Assembly (NCBI GenBank): GCA_900319385.1
Contig: ONOG01000019.1
Coordinates: forward strand, 1 to 48,008
Direction: 5' to 3'
Length of the DNA stretch: 48,008 nucleotides
Origin: an uncultured Prevotellaceae bacterium
Lineage (GTDB): Bacteria; Bacteroidota; Bacteroidia; Bacteroidales; Bacteroidaceae
Position 1 is the first letter of the stretch, and each line of letters starts with the position of its first letter. A program made the position numbers and the translations under genes. The notes below the pieces were generated by a model that saw nothing but the letters and a program-made list of their open reading frames with translations, had not been told where the DNA came from and did no database searches. This document shows positions 7,159 to 15,787 of this stretch, in pieces.

Positions 7159-10146
7159 ATGAAGAAAGCTTACTTCATTCTGCTGGCAGCCCTCATGCTG
7201 GGTATGTCGGCACAGGCGCAGAGCATTCCACGTCCGAAAACCTTCTCGGGTCAGCCCGTCGATGGCGGACAGTTCGTGCTGGTCAGCGCCTACAACACCA
7301 ACAACTTCAGCCACCGCACAGGCTGGGACGGCGCCGTCTATTTCGGTAACGACGTCGAGTATGAATTCACAGCCGAGTCGCAGGATGACGGCACGTGGAC
7401 GTTCTACGTCCTGAAGGGCGAGGACAAGCACTACATGCACATGCCCGATGGCAGCGGCAACCTGAACTCCTCCGACCACGACACTCAGAACATCCGGACC
7501 GAACCTGCCTACTGGTATGTCGAGAACGGCGACTTCGCCGGATTCGTCAAGTTGAAACCAGGCGCAGGCAACTCCGAGGCTTCGCAGCCCTACTACCTCC
7601 ACCTGAACGCCAGCGGTGAATACTTCGTCATCAGCGAACCCGTGAACGGTGGCGGTTGGTATCCTGACTATGCAGGCGGTGCCGAGCCCAATCCCGACCC
7701 CGACGGCGCGACAGACTACCTGGAGGACGAGACCGGCCGCGCTGTAATGGCCGACCACACCAGCGAGAACTGGGCCTTCATCGCCAAGACAGACTTTCCG
7801 CTCTTCCGGCTCGTCAACAACACTTACAAGGCTTTGGACGAGCTGAGCACCACCGCCGCACTGGACGTCACCTACTACACAGGCTACCAAGCCACGATCG
7901 ATGCAGCGCTGACACTCTACAACAATGGCGATGTCACGGAAGAGAATGCCCAGACCATCATCGACATGATTCAGGCCAAGAAGGCCCTGCACGACCTGCT
8001 TGAAACTGCCCGCCTCACAGAAGGAATGGACATGGCCCTGTATCAAGCTATCAGCAAGGCACAGACTGCTTTCAACGAGAAGACGGCTACCGACGACGTG
8101 AACGCCGCAACAGCTGAACTGCAGGAAGCACTCGACGACTTCAACATGGGAACGGGCGACTACACCAGCCTCGTCAAGAACCCCTCGTTTGAGGACCTCA
8201 GCTCGCAGGGTGGCGCCATGACCTCTAACGTAGCTGCACCTCCGACAGGTTGGAACGTCTATATCAACGGCACTCAGGTAACGACAGCCGACGAAGTGCG
8301 CAATGCCGGCATTGCCAACTGGCACGGCATCAACGACGACTGCGACGGCGCGAAGGACGGCCTCTACGGCTTCGGCCTGTGGACCGCAGCTGTGCCCGAC
8401 TACGAGATCTCGCAAGTGCTCGAAGGCCTCGACTGTGGTACATACACCATCACAGCCGGTGTCATGGTCGGTGCCAACGGCAGTGGCAGCCGCCGCACCA
8501 CACAGCGTCTGTTCGGCAACTACAACACAACCTACTTCGGCCACGCATACGACTACAACGAGAGCGAACTGAAGAAGGGCGACGTGAAGGCTTTCGCCGA
8601 TCTCGACGAGATAGTTACCGACCGCACGATGCAGGATATGTCGGTTCGCGCTTACGTCTATGACGGCAAACTTGTCTTCGGTCTGCGCACCGACCGCAAT
8701 CTCGCAGCTGCCAACCGCGAGGCTGGCAACAGCGCCGGCGGCGACGGATGGTTCAAGGTCGATAACTTCCGCATCTCGAAGGAAGGCTACATCGCCAGCG
8801 ATGCTGCAGCCGTGGCCAACAACTTCCTCGCTATGTTCAAGGCTTATAAAGACGAATACATGCAGAAGGAACTGACCGAACAGATGCAGACCCTCGTTGG
8901 TTCTTACAGCGAAGTGACTGCCGAGACACCGCAAGCCGACATCAACGCCCTCATCCTCTCGCTCGAAAGCAACATGGAGCTGCTCGCGAAGGTGGAAGAG
9001 TCCATCGCCGGCTATGCCAAACTGAGTGCTGCCATCGACGACGCCTACGCTCAGCTCGAAGAATACTACGCCTACAGCGGTGCCGACGCCTACGAAGCTA
9101 AGATTGAAGAAGGCGAAACAGCCCACGACGAAGGCACATTCGACAATGCTCAGATTGATGCCTACATCGAAGAGCTCAACCAACTGCTCGACGACATGAT
9201 CAAGGGTGGCGTGGCCGAAGGCCAGTTCCTGAAAGTCATCAAGAACGGATCGTTCGAAGACCTCTCGGCGCAGGGCGTCGAAAGCGGCTCGACCGAGAAC
9301 CCGCCTGTCGGCTGGACCCTGAAGCTGAACGGCGTGGAAGTGGCCAGCAAGGCTGAGTACAGCGCCACGGGTGCTGCCATGAACTGGTGCGCCATCAACA
9401 ACGGCGACAACATCAATGCTGTTGACGAACTGGGTATGGCTTGGACCACACAGTACACCGACGGCACACACCTGTGGGGCATCTGGGCCGACAACATGCC
9501 CGAGGTGGAACTCTCGCAGACCATTACCGGACTGCCCGCAGGCACCTACAACCTCTACTGCGACATGGTTGTGCCCAACGACTGGAGCGGCTACAGCATC
9601 ACCACACAGCGCATCTTCGCCAACCACTACGTCCAGATGTTCTCGAACGAGGGTCACTACTCCGAACTGAACGAAACCGAGGACATGAAGGCAGCCAAGA
9701 AGCGCGACTCCTACGACCCCGAAGCCGACGTCAAGTGCCTCACCTACGCAGGTTGGCAGTCGAACGAGGTTGAGGACTACGACGACGATGCCACCGACGT
9801 AGCATCGACCCTCTGCCCCTACACGATGTGCGTTACCTTCGGTGTGGGCGAGGATGGCGTAGCCGTCATCGGTTTCCGCACGAACAACATCGCCGCCGAC
9901 GGCACAGCCCGCAAGCGCCCAGCCGACGGATGGTTCAAGCTCGACAACTTCCGTCTGCAGTTCGTATCGAGCGACATCCCGACCGCCATCAGCCAACTCA
10001 ATGCTGAGGGTCAGGCTACCGACGTCGTAGCACGCCGCTACTTCACCGCCGACGGTCGCGAAGTGGCTCAGCCGCAGCGTGGCATCACCATCGTCAAGAG
10101 CGTGATGAGCGACGGCAGCGTCAAGAGCGTGAAGATTCTGAAGTAA
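7159..10146 (+). CDS. large secreted protein with duplicated carbohydrate-binding-like modules
   Basis: The 995-residue protein has a signal peptide (1-20, ending MSAQAQ). An N-terminal beta domain (about 21-240) follows, then a helical linker (245-330) and module 1 (about 335-550, starting LVKNPSFEDLSSQG and ending DGWFKVDNFRIS). A second helical linker (555-690) leads to module 2 (about 690-965, starting VIKNGSFEDLSAQG and ending DGWFKLDNFRLQF). The paired modules look like galactose-binding-type beta sandwiches, which often bind glycans. The tail (YFTADGREVAQPQRG through VKSVKILK) resembles Bacteroidetes C-terminal sorting domains, so export by T9SS to the surface is inferred. No catalytic motif was seen. 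A strong promoter lies upstream and a terminator directly downstream, so it is a single-gene unit. The long antisense open frame over it is a codon-bias artefact. Confidence 0.85.
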   Translation: MKKAYFILLAALMLGMSAQAQSIPRPKTFSGQPVDGGQFVLVSAYNTNNFSHRTGWDGAVYFGNDVEYEFTAESQDDGTWTFYVLKGEDKHYMHMPDGSGNLNSSDHDTQNIRTEPAYWYVENGDFAGFVKLKPGAGNSEASQPYYLHLNASGEYFVISEPVNGGGWYPDYAGGAEPNPDPDGATDYLEDETGRAVMADHTSENWAFIAKTDFPLFRLVNNTYKALDELSTTAALDVTYYTGYQATIDAALTLYNNGDVTEENAQTIIDMIQAKKALHDLLETARLTEGMDMALYQAISKAQTAFNEKTATDDVNAATAELQEALDDFNMGTGDYTSLVKNPSFEDLSSQGGAMTSNVAAPPTGWNVYINGTQVTTADEVRNAGIANWHGINDDCDGAKDGLYGFGLWTAAVPDYEISQVLEGLDCGTYTITAGVMVGANGSGSRRTTQRLFGNYNTTYFGHAYDYNESELKKGDVKAFADLDEIVTDRTMQDMSVRAYVYDGKLVFGLRTDRNLAAANREAGNSAGGDGWFKVDNFRISKEGYIASDAAAVANNFLAMFKAYKDEYMQKELTEQMQTLVGSYSEVTAETPQADINALILSLESNMELLAKVEESIAGYAKLSAAIDDAYAQLEEYYAYSGADAYEAKIEEGETAHDEGTFDNAQIDAYIEELNQLLDDMIKGGVAEGQFLKVIKNGSFEDLSAQGVESGSTENPPVGWTLKLNGVEVASKAEYSATGAAMNWCAINNGDNINAVDELGMAWTTQYTDGTHLWGIWADNMPEVELSQTITGLPAGTYNLYCDMVVPNDWSGYSITTQRIFANHYVQMFSNEGHYSELNETEDMKAAKKRDSYDPEADVKCLTYAGWQSNEVEDYDDDATDVASTLCPYTMCVTFGVGEDGVAVIGFRTNNIAADGTARKRPADGWFKLDNFRLQFVSSDIPTAISQLNAEGQATDVVARRYFTADGREVAQPQRGITIVKSVMSDGSVKSVKILK

Positions 10147-10169
10147 GCCTTTTCACTGCTTCATACTGA

Positions 10170-10203
10170 GAGAGTGCGACCCCTGCGGCCGCACTCTTTT
10201 TTC
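10170..10203 (+). terminator. intrinsic terminator after the large secreted protein
   Basis: An 8-bp GC-rich stem (10171-10178 against 10190-10197, AGAGTGCG/CGCACTCT) with an 11-nt loop is followed by a run of T. It lies 24 bp after the stop codon. Confidence 0.85.
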
Positions 10204-10238
10204 TTATAGCTGCCTGAAAAAGGAAGTTCACCGCCCCC

Positions 10239-10340
10239 GAAACCCGCCACATCCGCAGCTGAAACCCGCCGCATCCGCCGACGAAACCCGCCGACGGCGC
10301 AGGAGAAAGTCGGCGACAGCGCAGGAGAAAGTCGGCGACA
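10239..10340. repeat. 22-bp tandem repeats, two unit types
   Basis: Units at 10239 and 10261, with a partial unit at 10283, begin GAAACCCGCC. Two identical 22-bp units follow at 10297-10318 and 10319-10340, beginning GCGCAGGAGAAAG. They lead directly into the palindromic element at 10341. The rest of the 10205-10829 gap holds that element, an inverted repeat and a promoter; no convincing gene is present. Confidence 0.85.
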
Positions 10341-10450
10341 GCGCACAGAAAACTCAAAATATCATTGATATTTCTACAAATTCCAGTGAGATTCTTACAA
10401 ATTCCAGTGAGATTTCTGAAAATATCGATGATATTTTGAGTTTTCTGCGC
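10341..10450. repeat. palindromic element with three 21-bp internal repeats (copy 1)
   Basis: Inverted arms (10341-10364 and 10428-10450; core AACTCAAAATATCA) enclose three head-to-tail 21-bp units starting at 10370, 10391 and 10412 (each ATTTCTACAAATTCCAGTGAG-like). A second copy with the same geometry but different outer arm sequence lies at 20828-20965. All frames stay open because 21 is a multiple of three, which creates spurious small ORFs on both strands. Confidence 0.88.
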
Positions 10451-10570
10451 GGAGTCGTCGAGTGTGTTGCGCACCGCGGCTGTGTCTATTGCGCACCGTC
10501 AGCGGCTTTGGTGGGCACTCCACCAACTCTTTATTTTTGATTTGTCACTGAACTTTCGGAAGTCAAGGAT

Positions 10571-10716
10571 AACCACGAATTTCGCGAATGACACGAATTA
10601 TCCCTACTTTTTGGACCTATACAAGTGGAAAAAATGCGAGTAATTGCAATAAAAAATGACACGAATTAGCATACACGAAGAAAGGATTGTTCGTATCATT
10701 CGAGAAATTCGTGGTT
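10571..10716. repeat. long inverted repeat of the ACCACGAATTTC type
   Basis: Arms at 10571-10598 and 10689-10716 (AACCACGAATTTC...) match over 28 bp with about three differences. A partial third copy (ATGACACGAATTA) lies near 10660. This resembles a small non-coding mobile repeat. Confidence 0.7.
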
Positions 10717-10744
10717 TTTGATTCATCCGAAACTTGTATTTCTC

Positions 10745-10795
10745 ACTTTTCACCTTGTACTTTTCACTTTTCACTTTTCACTTTTCACTTTTTTG
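10745..10795. repeat. CTTTTCA heptamer repeats before the antiporter promoter
   Basis: Five or more CTTTTCA units run up to the promoter at 10799. Confidence 0.75.
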
Positions 10796-10798
10796 TCG

Positions 10799-10807
10799 TA
10801 CCTTTGC
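10799..10807 (+). promoter_or_regulatory. promoter -7 element of the antiporter
   Basis: TACCTTTGC lies 22 bp before the TTG start at 10830, giving a very short leader. This supports the TTG as the real start. The -33 region is replaced by the heptamer repeats. Confidence 0.65.
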
Positions 10808-10829
10808 AGCGGCTTAAAAACGCACGGTT

Positions 10830-11792
10830 TTGGAAACAATACTTCTCATTCTGAAATTTCTTGTCGGACTCGTCCTCATCCTGAAGGGCGCCGACTGGCT
10901 CACCGACGGCGCTTCGTCCATTGCCCGTCGCTACGGCATCCCCACCATCGTCATCGGTCTGACCATCGTCGCCTTCGGTACGAGTGCGCCCGAACTGGTG
11001 GTCAGCATCGTTTCGGCCCTTGAAGGACAGACGGAAATGGCCATCGGCAACGTGGTCGGGTCGAACATCTTCAACTCCCTGGCCATCATGGGCACGACGG
11101 CTCTCATCTATCCCGTGGCGTGCAGCAGGAACAACATCCGCTACGACGTGCCGCTCTGCCTCGTGGCGAGCATCGCCGTCACGGCCCTCGCACTCGACGG
11201 CAACGCTGTCACGCGTGGCGACGGCATCGCCCTGCTCTGCTTCTTCACCATCTTCATGGCCTACACATTCAGCATTGCCAAGAAGCCACAGACGGAACAA
11301 AAGGAGGAAACGGCCGAAAAAACGGTCGAGATGCCGATGTGGAAGTCCGTCCTGCTCTTCCTCGTGGGCCTCGCCGGACTGGTGTTCGGTGGCGACTGGC
11401 TGGTCAATGGTGCTTCGGGACTGGCGCTGCAGATGGGCGTCAGCCAGTCGGTCGTGGCGCTGACCATCGTGGCTGGCGGCACATCGTTTCCCGAACTCGT
11501 TACCTCGATTGTCGCTGCGCGAAAGGGCGACACCGACATGGCGATGGGCAACGTCGTGGGCTCTAACATCTTCAATATCTTCATGGTACTGGGACTCTCC
11601 GCCACGATTGCCCCGCTTCAGCTGGGCAGCATCAGCCTGTGGGACTTCGGCGCGATGACCTTCGGTGCCCTGCTGCTGTGGGTGTTCTGCCGCTTCGGTC
11701 GTCGCTACCACTACGTCACACGCACCGAGGGCGCGCTGCTGCTGGTTTGTGCCGTGGCCTACTATGCGCGTGCCGTGCTTTCACAAAGTTAA
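10830..11792 (+). CDS. calcium/sodium antiporter (CaCA family, YrbG-like)
   Basis: The 320-residue membrane protein has about ten helices in two homologous halves. Each half carries the paired family motifs: FGTSAPELVVSI with VGSNIFN in the first half, and GGTSFPELVTSI with VGSNIFN in the second. The conserved acidic residues in the PEL motifs bind the cation. The family exchanges Ca2+ for Na+ or H+ across the inner membrane. A charged loop (about 145-165) separates the halves. No upstream ATG exists. TTG at 10830, directly after the promoter, gives the usual N-terminus (METILLILKFLVG). The stop codon lies within an AGTTRACR octamer repeat. Confidence 0.93.
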   Translation: METILLILKFLVGLVLILKGADWLTDGASSIARRYGIPTIVIGLTIVAFGTSAPELVVSIVSALEGQTEMAIGNVVGSNIFNSLAIMGTTALIYPVACSRNNIRYDVPLCLVASIAVTALALDGNAVTRGDGIALLCFFTIFMAYTFSIAKKPQTEQKEETAEKTVEMPMWKSVLLFLVGLAGLVFGGDWLVNGASGLALQMGVSQSVVALTIVAGGTSFPELVTSIVAARKGDTDMAMGNVVGSNIFNIFMVLGLSATIAPLQLGSISLWDFGAMTFGALLLWVFCRFGRRYHYVTRTEGALLLVCAVAYYARAVLSQS

Positions 11793-11922
11793 CAAGTTGA
11801 CGAGTTGACAAGTTGACAAGTTGTTTCTTATCATCACTAAGTTGACGAGTTGACGAGTTGACAAGTTGTTTCTTATCATCACCAAACAACTCGTCAACTG
11901 GTCAACTCGTCAACTCGTTAAC
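11787..11922. repeat. AGTTGACR octamer array with inverted arm
   Basis: Units AGTTAACA, AGTTGACG and AGTTGACA start at 11787, over the antiporter stop. They are followed by a GTTTCTTATCATCAC spacer, a second run of units, the spacer again, and an inverted run (ACTCGTCAACTGGTCAACTCG) to 11922. The whole could fold as a large hairpin and end transcription. The same octamer recurs at 17414-17460. Confidence 0.85.
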
Positions 11923-11966
11923 TTCTATTTTTTAATTTTTAATTTTTAATTCTTAATTTTTTGTCG

Positions 11967-11975
11967 TAACTTTGC
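11967..11975 (+). promoter_or_regulatory. promoter -7 element of the ABC ATPase
   Basis: TAACTTTGC lies 46 bp before the ATG at 12022, after an AT-rich run of TTTTTAA repeats. Confidence 0.65.
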
Positions 11976-11985
11976 AGCCCATTGT

Positions 11986-12017
11986 GCCCCTCAGACGCAC
12001 TGAGGGGCTTATCTTTT
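11986..12017 (+). promoter_or_regulatory. terminator-like hairpin in the leader of the ABC ATPase gene
   Basis: A 9-bp stem (GCCCCTCAG, 11986-11994, with CTGAGGGGC, 12000-12008) and 5-nt loop is followed by TTATCTTTTT and, 13 bp on, the start codon. It sits just after the predicted transcription start, so it could act as an attenuator or limit ribosome access. Confidence 0.55.
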
Positions 12018-12021
12018 TAGC

Positions 12022-13113
12022 ATGGAAAAGGAAACTACGATACAGCTGCGCGACCTGACGACGGGCTACAAGTCGAAAGGCAAGAAACTCGCCATCGGCA
12101 CCGAGCTGAATGCTTCGCTGCACGAGGGCGAGATGACCTGTCTGCTCGGACCGAACGGCGCCGGCAAATCGACGCTGCTGCGCACGATGGCTGCCTTTCA
12201 GCCTGCCCTCGGCGGCGACGTGCTGGTGCAGAATCGCTCGCTGAAAAACTATCGGCAGAAGGAGCTGGCAAAGACCATCAGCGTGGTGCTCACCCACAAC
12301 GACGAGGTGAAGAACATGACGGTGGACGAGGTGCTGGCCATCGGCCGAAGCCCCTACACCGGATTCTGGGGACGACTGCGCGAGCGCGACCGCAAGATGA
12401 TCGACAAATGTCTGGCATGGGTGGGCATCGAGGACCTGCGCGGCCGGAAGATGCAGACGCTGAGCGACGGAGAACGCCAGAAGGTGATGATCGCCAAAGC
12501 CATCGCGCAGGAGACGCCTATCATCATGCTCGACGAACCGACGGCCTTCCTCGACTATCCCTCGAAGGTGGCGATGCTGCTCTTGCTCCACCGCCTCGCC
12601 AAGTCGCTGAAGAAGACCATCTTCCTCTCGACACACGACCTGGAGCACGCTCTCCAGGTGAGCGACCAGATTTGGCTGCTCGACAATGCGCACGGCCTCT
12701 GCACCGGTTCGCCCGAAGACCTCTGTGCCGAAGGGCGCATCGCCCAGTATTTCCAGCGCGAAGACATGAGTTTCAATCCCGAAACCAGCACCTTCAGCAT
12801 CGTACACCAAGTGGCACGCGAGGTCCTCATGGAGGGTGCGCCGGACAGCTTGCAGTACAAACTCTGCGCACGTGCCCTGCTGCGCAACGCCATCCGTCCC
12901 ATCCGCTCGATGGACGAGGCACAAATGGACAGCACCCGCAACGACGTCGTGGTGCGTGTGCTGGGCGACGGCAGCTACCGACTCGTGGATAAGGGACAGG
13001 AGGTTGTGCGCGTCGAACGCATCGAACACCTCATCGGCATCGTCGGATCGACCATCGTCAAGAACCACATTCAGGCTGTGCGCGATGCTGCCCAAATGAC
13101 TGCATACGAATAA
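12022..13113 (+). CDS. ABC transporter ATPase of the FecE/BtuD family
   Basis: The 363-residue protein has Walker A GPNGAGKST (43-51), signature LSDGERQ (147-153), Walker B IIMLDE (167-172) and the switch His205 (STHD). The order and spacing fit ATPases of iron-siderophore or cobalamin importers. The family core is about 255 residues; the remaining 100 residues form a C-terminal extension often seen in Bacteroidetes members. No permease or binding protein is adjacent. BtuC and BtuF at 45.3-47.5 kb lack an ATPase gene, so this may be their partner; that is inference. Its leader carries a terminator-like hairpin. Confidence 0.9.
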   Translation: MEKETTIQLRDLTTGYKSKGKKLAIGTELNASLHEGEMTCLLGPNGAGKSTLLRTMAAFQPALGGDVLVQNRSLKNYRQKELAKTISVVLTHNDEVKNMTVDEVLAIGRSPYTGFWGRLRERDRKMIDKCLAWVGIEDLRGRKMQTLSDGERQKVMIAKAIAQETPIIMLDEPTAFLDYPSKVAMLLLLHRLAKSLKKTIFLSTHDLEHALQVSDQIWLLDNAHGLCTGSPEDLCAEGRIAQYFQREDMSFNPETSTFSIVHQVAREVLMEGAPDSLQYKLCARALLRNAIRPIRSMDEAQMDSTRNDVVVRVLGDGSYRLVDKGQEVVRVERIEHLIGIVGSTIVKNHIQAVRDAAQMTAYE

Positions 13114-13152
13114 AGTGAAAAATGAAAAGTGAAAAATGAAAAGTGAAAAATA
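13114..13152. repeat. 14-bp tandem repeat between ATPase and protease
   Basis: AGTGAAAAATGAAA units start at 13114 (immediately after the ATPase TAA), 13128 and 13142. Confidence 0.85.
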
Positions 13153-13175
13153 GAAGAATAACTAAATACTATTTC

Positions 13176-15773
13176 ATGAAAAAAATCACATTACTCCTGG
13201 CCACGCTGTTCACATCGCTACAGCTCATGGCCGTGCCCGCCAAACCGGTGAAGCGCACGCTCACCCTCAGCGACGGCACCACCGTCACCGCCACCCTGCG
13301 CGGCGACGAACACTACCATTTCTATGTAACCGACGACGGACGTGCACTCACCGAAGTGTCGGAAGGCATCTACGACTACACGGACCTGCAGACCGAAACC
13401 GACAACTGGGCCAAGCGCCGCAGCGCCAAGGGCAGACTGCGCCAGATGGCCAGCAAGCAACGACGTCTGGCAGGCAAGCCGCGCCGTGAGTTCGGCGTGC
13501 CAGGCAAGGTGGTCGGCGAGAAACGCGGACTCGTCATCCTCGTCGAGTTCAAAAACGACGAGATGGAGTTCACACAGCAGGACTTCGACCGCCAGTTCAA
13601 CGAAGTGGGCTATTCGGAGAACAAGCACATCGGCTCCGTGCGCGACTACTTCAAGAAGCAGAGCTACGACCAGCTGACCATCGACTTCGACGTGGTCGGC
13701 CCCTACCCGCTCAAACACGAAATGGCGTACTACGGCCGCAATGCCAGCTTCGAAGATACGGATGACGGCTATGAATTTTCCGGCTGGAGCAGCAACGGCG
13801 ACGACGTCAACGCCTTCGAAATGGTCTATGAAGCCTGCGTGGCAGCTAACTCCGACGTCAACTTCAAGGACTACGACTGGGACGACGACGGATATGTCGA
13901 CCAGGTCTATGTCATCTACAACGGCTATGGCGAAGCATCAACTTCTCTGAGCAATACCATCTGGCCCCACGAATTCGAACTGTCGCAAGCAGCCTACTTC
14001 ACGGGACTTCCCTCGGAATACCCCGACCTCAGCCAGTTTGCCGAATTGAAGCTCGACGGCGTGAACATCGACACCTATGCCTGCTCCAACGAGTTGTATG
14101 GCATCACCGATACACCACAGATGGATGGCATCGGTACCGCCTGCCACGAGTTCACCCACTGCCTTGGCATCCCCGACATGTACGACATTGCCAATGCTGG
14201 CAACTTCGGCATGGGCGAATGGGACCTCATGGATTACGGTTCATACAGCGGACCGTCAGGCTACAGCGGCAGCATTCCCGCCGCCTACACAGCCTACGAG
14301 CGCTGGTTCTCGGGCTGGCTCGAACCGACAGAGCTTGATGCCGGTTGCTACGTGAGCGGCATGCCCGCCATCACCGACGAACCGGTCTGCTACGTGGTCT
14401 ATAACCAAAAGAACCGCAACGAATACTATCTGCTGCAGAACATTCAGCAGACCTCGTGGAACCAATACGCAGGCGGCCACGGCATGCTCGTCCAGCACGT
14501 GTTCTACGACAAGTCCATTTGGCAGGCCAACGAAGTGAACACCACCACCGGATACTCGGGCAACCGCTATCAGCGCTGCACCGTCATCCCAGCCGACAAC
14601 AGCCTCTCCAGCGGAAGTCTCGCCGGCGACCCCTTCCGCAACGGCACGAAAACGGCGCTGACCAACACCAGCACACCCAAAGCCAGCCTCTACGTTGCCA
14701 ACAGCGACGGCAACAAGCTCATGAACCGCCCCATCGAGGACATCACAGAGAGGGGCGGCCTCATCTCGTTCACCTTCAACGGCGGCCCACAACTCGACGC
14801 CCCCGTGGCCAATGAAGTCGCCGAGGCAGACCTGAGCGAAACCTCGTTCCGCGCCACCTGGAGCGAAGTGCCCGACGCCGCGAGCTACACCGTCGAACTG
14901 ACTGAGTATCTCCCTGCCGAAGAAGGCACCGAAGCACCCGTGGACATCAACTTCCTAATCGACGAAGACTTCAGCAAGATGAGCAGTGTTTCAAAGCAAT
15001 TGTCTGGCACAGACTTATCCAACAAGCTCGACGACTACACCAACGTTGCCGGATGGTCGGGCACCAAAGTGTTCAGCGGCTACGCCAACGGCGGAGCCGG
15101 CGGCGCCAAGATCGGCAGCAATTCGGGCACAGGTTCGCTCACTACACCACAGCTCGCAGCACCAGCCAGCGGCATTATTACCGTACTGCTCACCCTTGAG
15201 AAGTACAATAATGATGACATGAACGTCACCGCCACGGTCACACCGAGCAATGGCACCAGCACCACACAGACCTATACAGAGTCAGGTACCTACCGCTTCA
15301 CCGCCGAAGTCAGTGGTACATCTAAGCTCACCATCGCAACTAAAAGCAAGCGTGCTTTCCTCCTTGCCGTCAAAGTGGCCGACGGAGACTTCACCACTGC
15401 CGACATGGAGCAAGGCAGCAGCACTGGCGGTAGCGACGCACGGACCATCGTGACGACCTACACCGTCGAGGCACCTGCCACGGAATACCTTTTCCAAGAC
15501 CTCACTCAGAAGGAGTACAGCTACCGCGTGCAGACTGTGGATGCCGACAAACGGACGTCGGAATGGAGCAATGTGGTCAACGTCACGCTGCCCACCACCG
15601 AGACGGCTATCCACTGCATTCCCACCCTTGCCGCCGACACCGCCGTCGAGGTCTATACCCTGAGCGGCCTGCACATCCGCACCGCTGCCAACACCTCTTC
15701 GTGGAGCACCGGCCTGCCTCGCGGCACCTACATCCTGAAGGTTGGCACTTCCGTACGGAAGGTGGTGAAATAG
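13176..15773 (+). CDS. secreted M6-family metalloprotease with Fn3 and T9SS-type tail
   Basis: Starting at the ATG of MKKITLLLATL (865 residues; a GTG eleven codons upstream is less likely), the protein has a signal peptide ending at QLMA and a propeptide. The M6 (InhA-like) peptidase domain has the zinc motif HEFTHCLGIPD (His324, Glu325, His328), followed by the Met-turn-like GEWDLMDYGSYSG. After about residue 530 comes a fibronectin-type-III-like domain. It appears interrupted by a beta-rich module of about 150 residues before its last strands (EYSYRVQTVDADKRTSEWSN). The tail (VEVYTLSGLHIR ... LPRGTYILKVG) is a T9SS type-A-like sorting signal. It probably degrades proteins outside the cell. 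A second M6 protease lies at 21970. A strong terminator follows. Confidence 0.9.
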   Translation: MKKITLLLATLFTSLQLMAVPAKPVKRTLTLSDGTTVTATLRGDEHYHFYVTDDGRALTEVSEGIYDYTDLQTETDNWAKRRSAKGRLRQMASKQRRLAGKPRREFGVPGKVVGEKRGLVILVEFKNDEMEFTQQDFDRQFNEVGYSENKHIGSVRDYFKKQSYDQLTIDFDVVGPYPLKHEMAYYGRNASFEDTDDGYEFSGWSSNGDDVNAFEMVYEACVAANSDVNFKDYDWDDDGYVDQVYVIYNGYGEASTSLSNTIWPHEFELSQAAYFTGLPSEYPDLSQFAELKLDGVNIDTYACSNELYGITDTPQMDGIGTACHEFTHCLGIPDMYDIANAGNFGMGEWDLMDYGSYSGPSGYSGSIPAAYTAYERWFSGWLEPTELDAGCYVSGMPAITDEPVCYVVYNQKNRNEYYLLQNIQQTSWNQYAGGHGMLVQHVFYDKSIWQANEVNTTTGYSGNRYQRCTVIPADNSLSSGSLAGDPFRNGTKTALTNTSTPKASLYVANSDGNKLMNRPIEDITERGGLISFTFNGGPQLDAPVANEVAEADLSETSFRATWSEVPDAASYTVELTEYLPAEEGTEAPVDINFLIDEDFSKMSSVSKQLSGTDLSNKLDDYTNVAGWSGTKVFSGYANGGAGGAKIGSNSGTGSLTTPQLAAPASGIITVLLTLEKYNNDDMNVTATVTPSNGTSTTQTYTESGTYRFTAEVSGTSKLTIATKSKRAFLLAVKVADGDFTTADMEQGSSTGGSDARTIVTTYTVEAPATEYLFQDLTQKEYSYRVQTVDADKRTSEWSNVVNVTLPTTETAIHCIPTLAADTAVEVYTLSGLHIRTAANTSSWSTGLPRGTYILKVGTSVRKVVK

Positions 15774-15787
15774 ACCAACAGACCCAA

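Noticed and set aside
7126..9996. 956-codon open frame antisense to the large secreted protein
   Set aside because: It mirrors the third-position GC bias of the plus-strand gene, has no signal peptide or recognisable domain, and the plus-strand protein has clear modules, promoter and terminator.
10121..10474. 117-codon minus-strand frame and a matching plus-strand open frame through the palindromic element
   Set aside because: The frames stay open because the repeats are 21 bp long. There is no start context, promoter or homology I can recognise.
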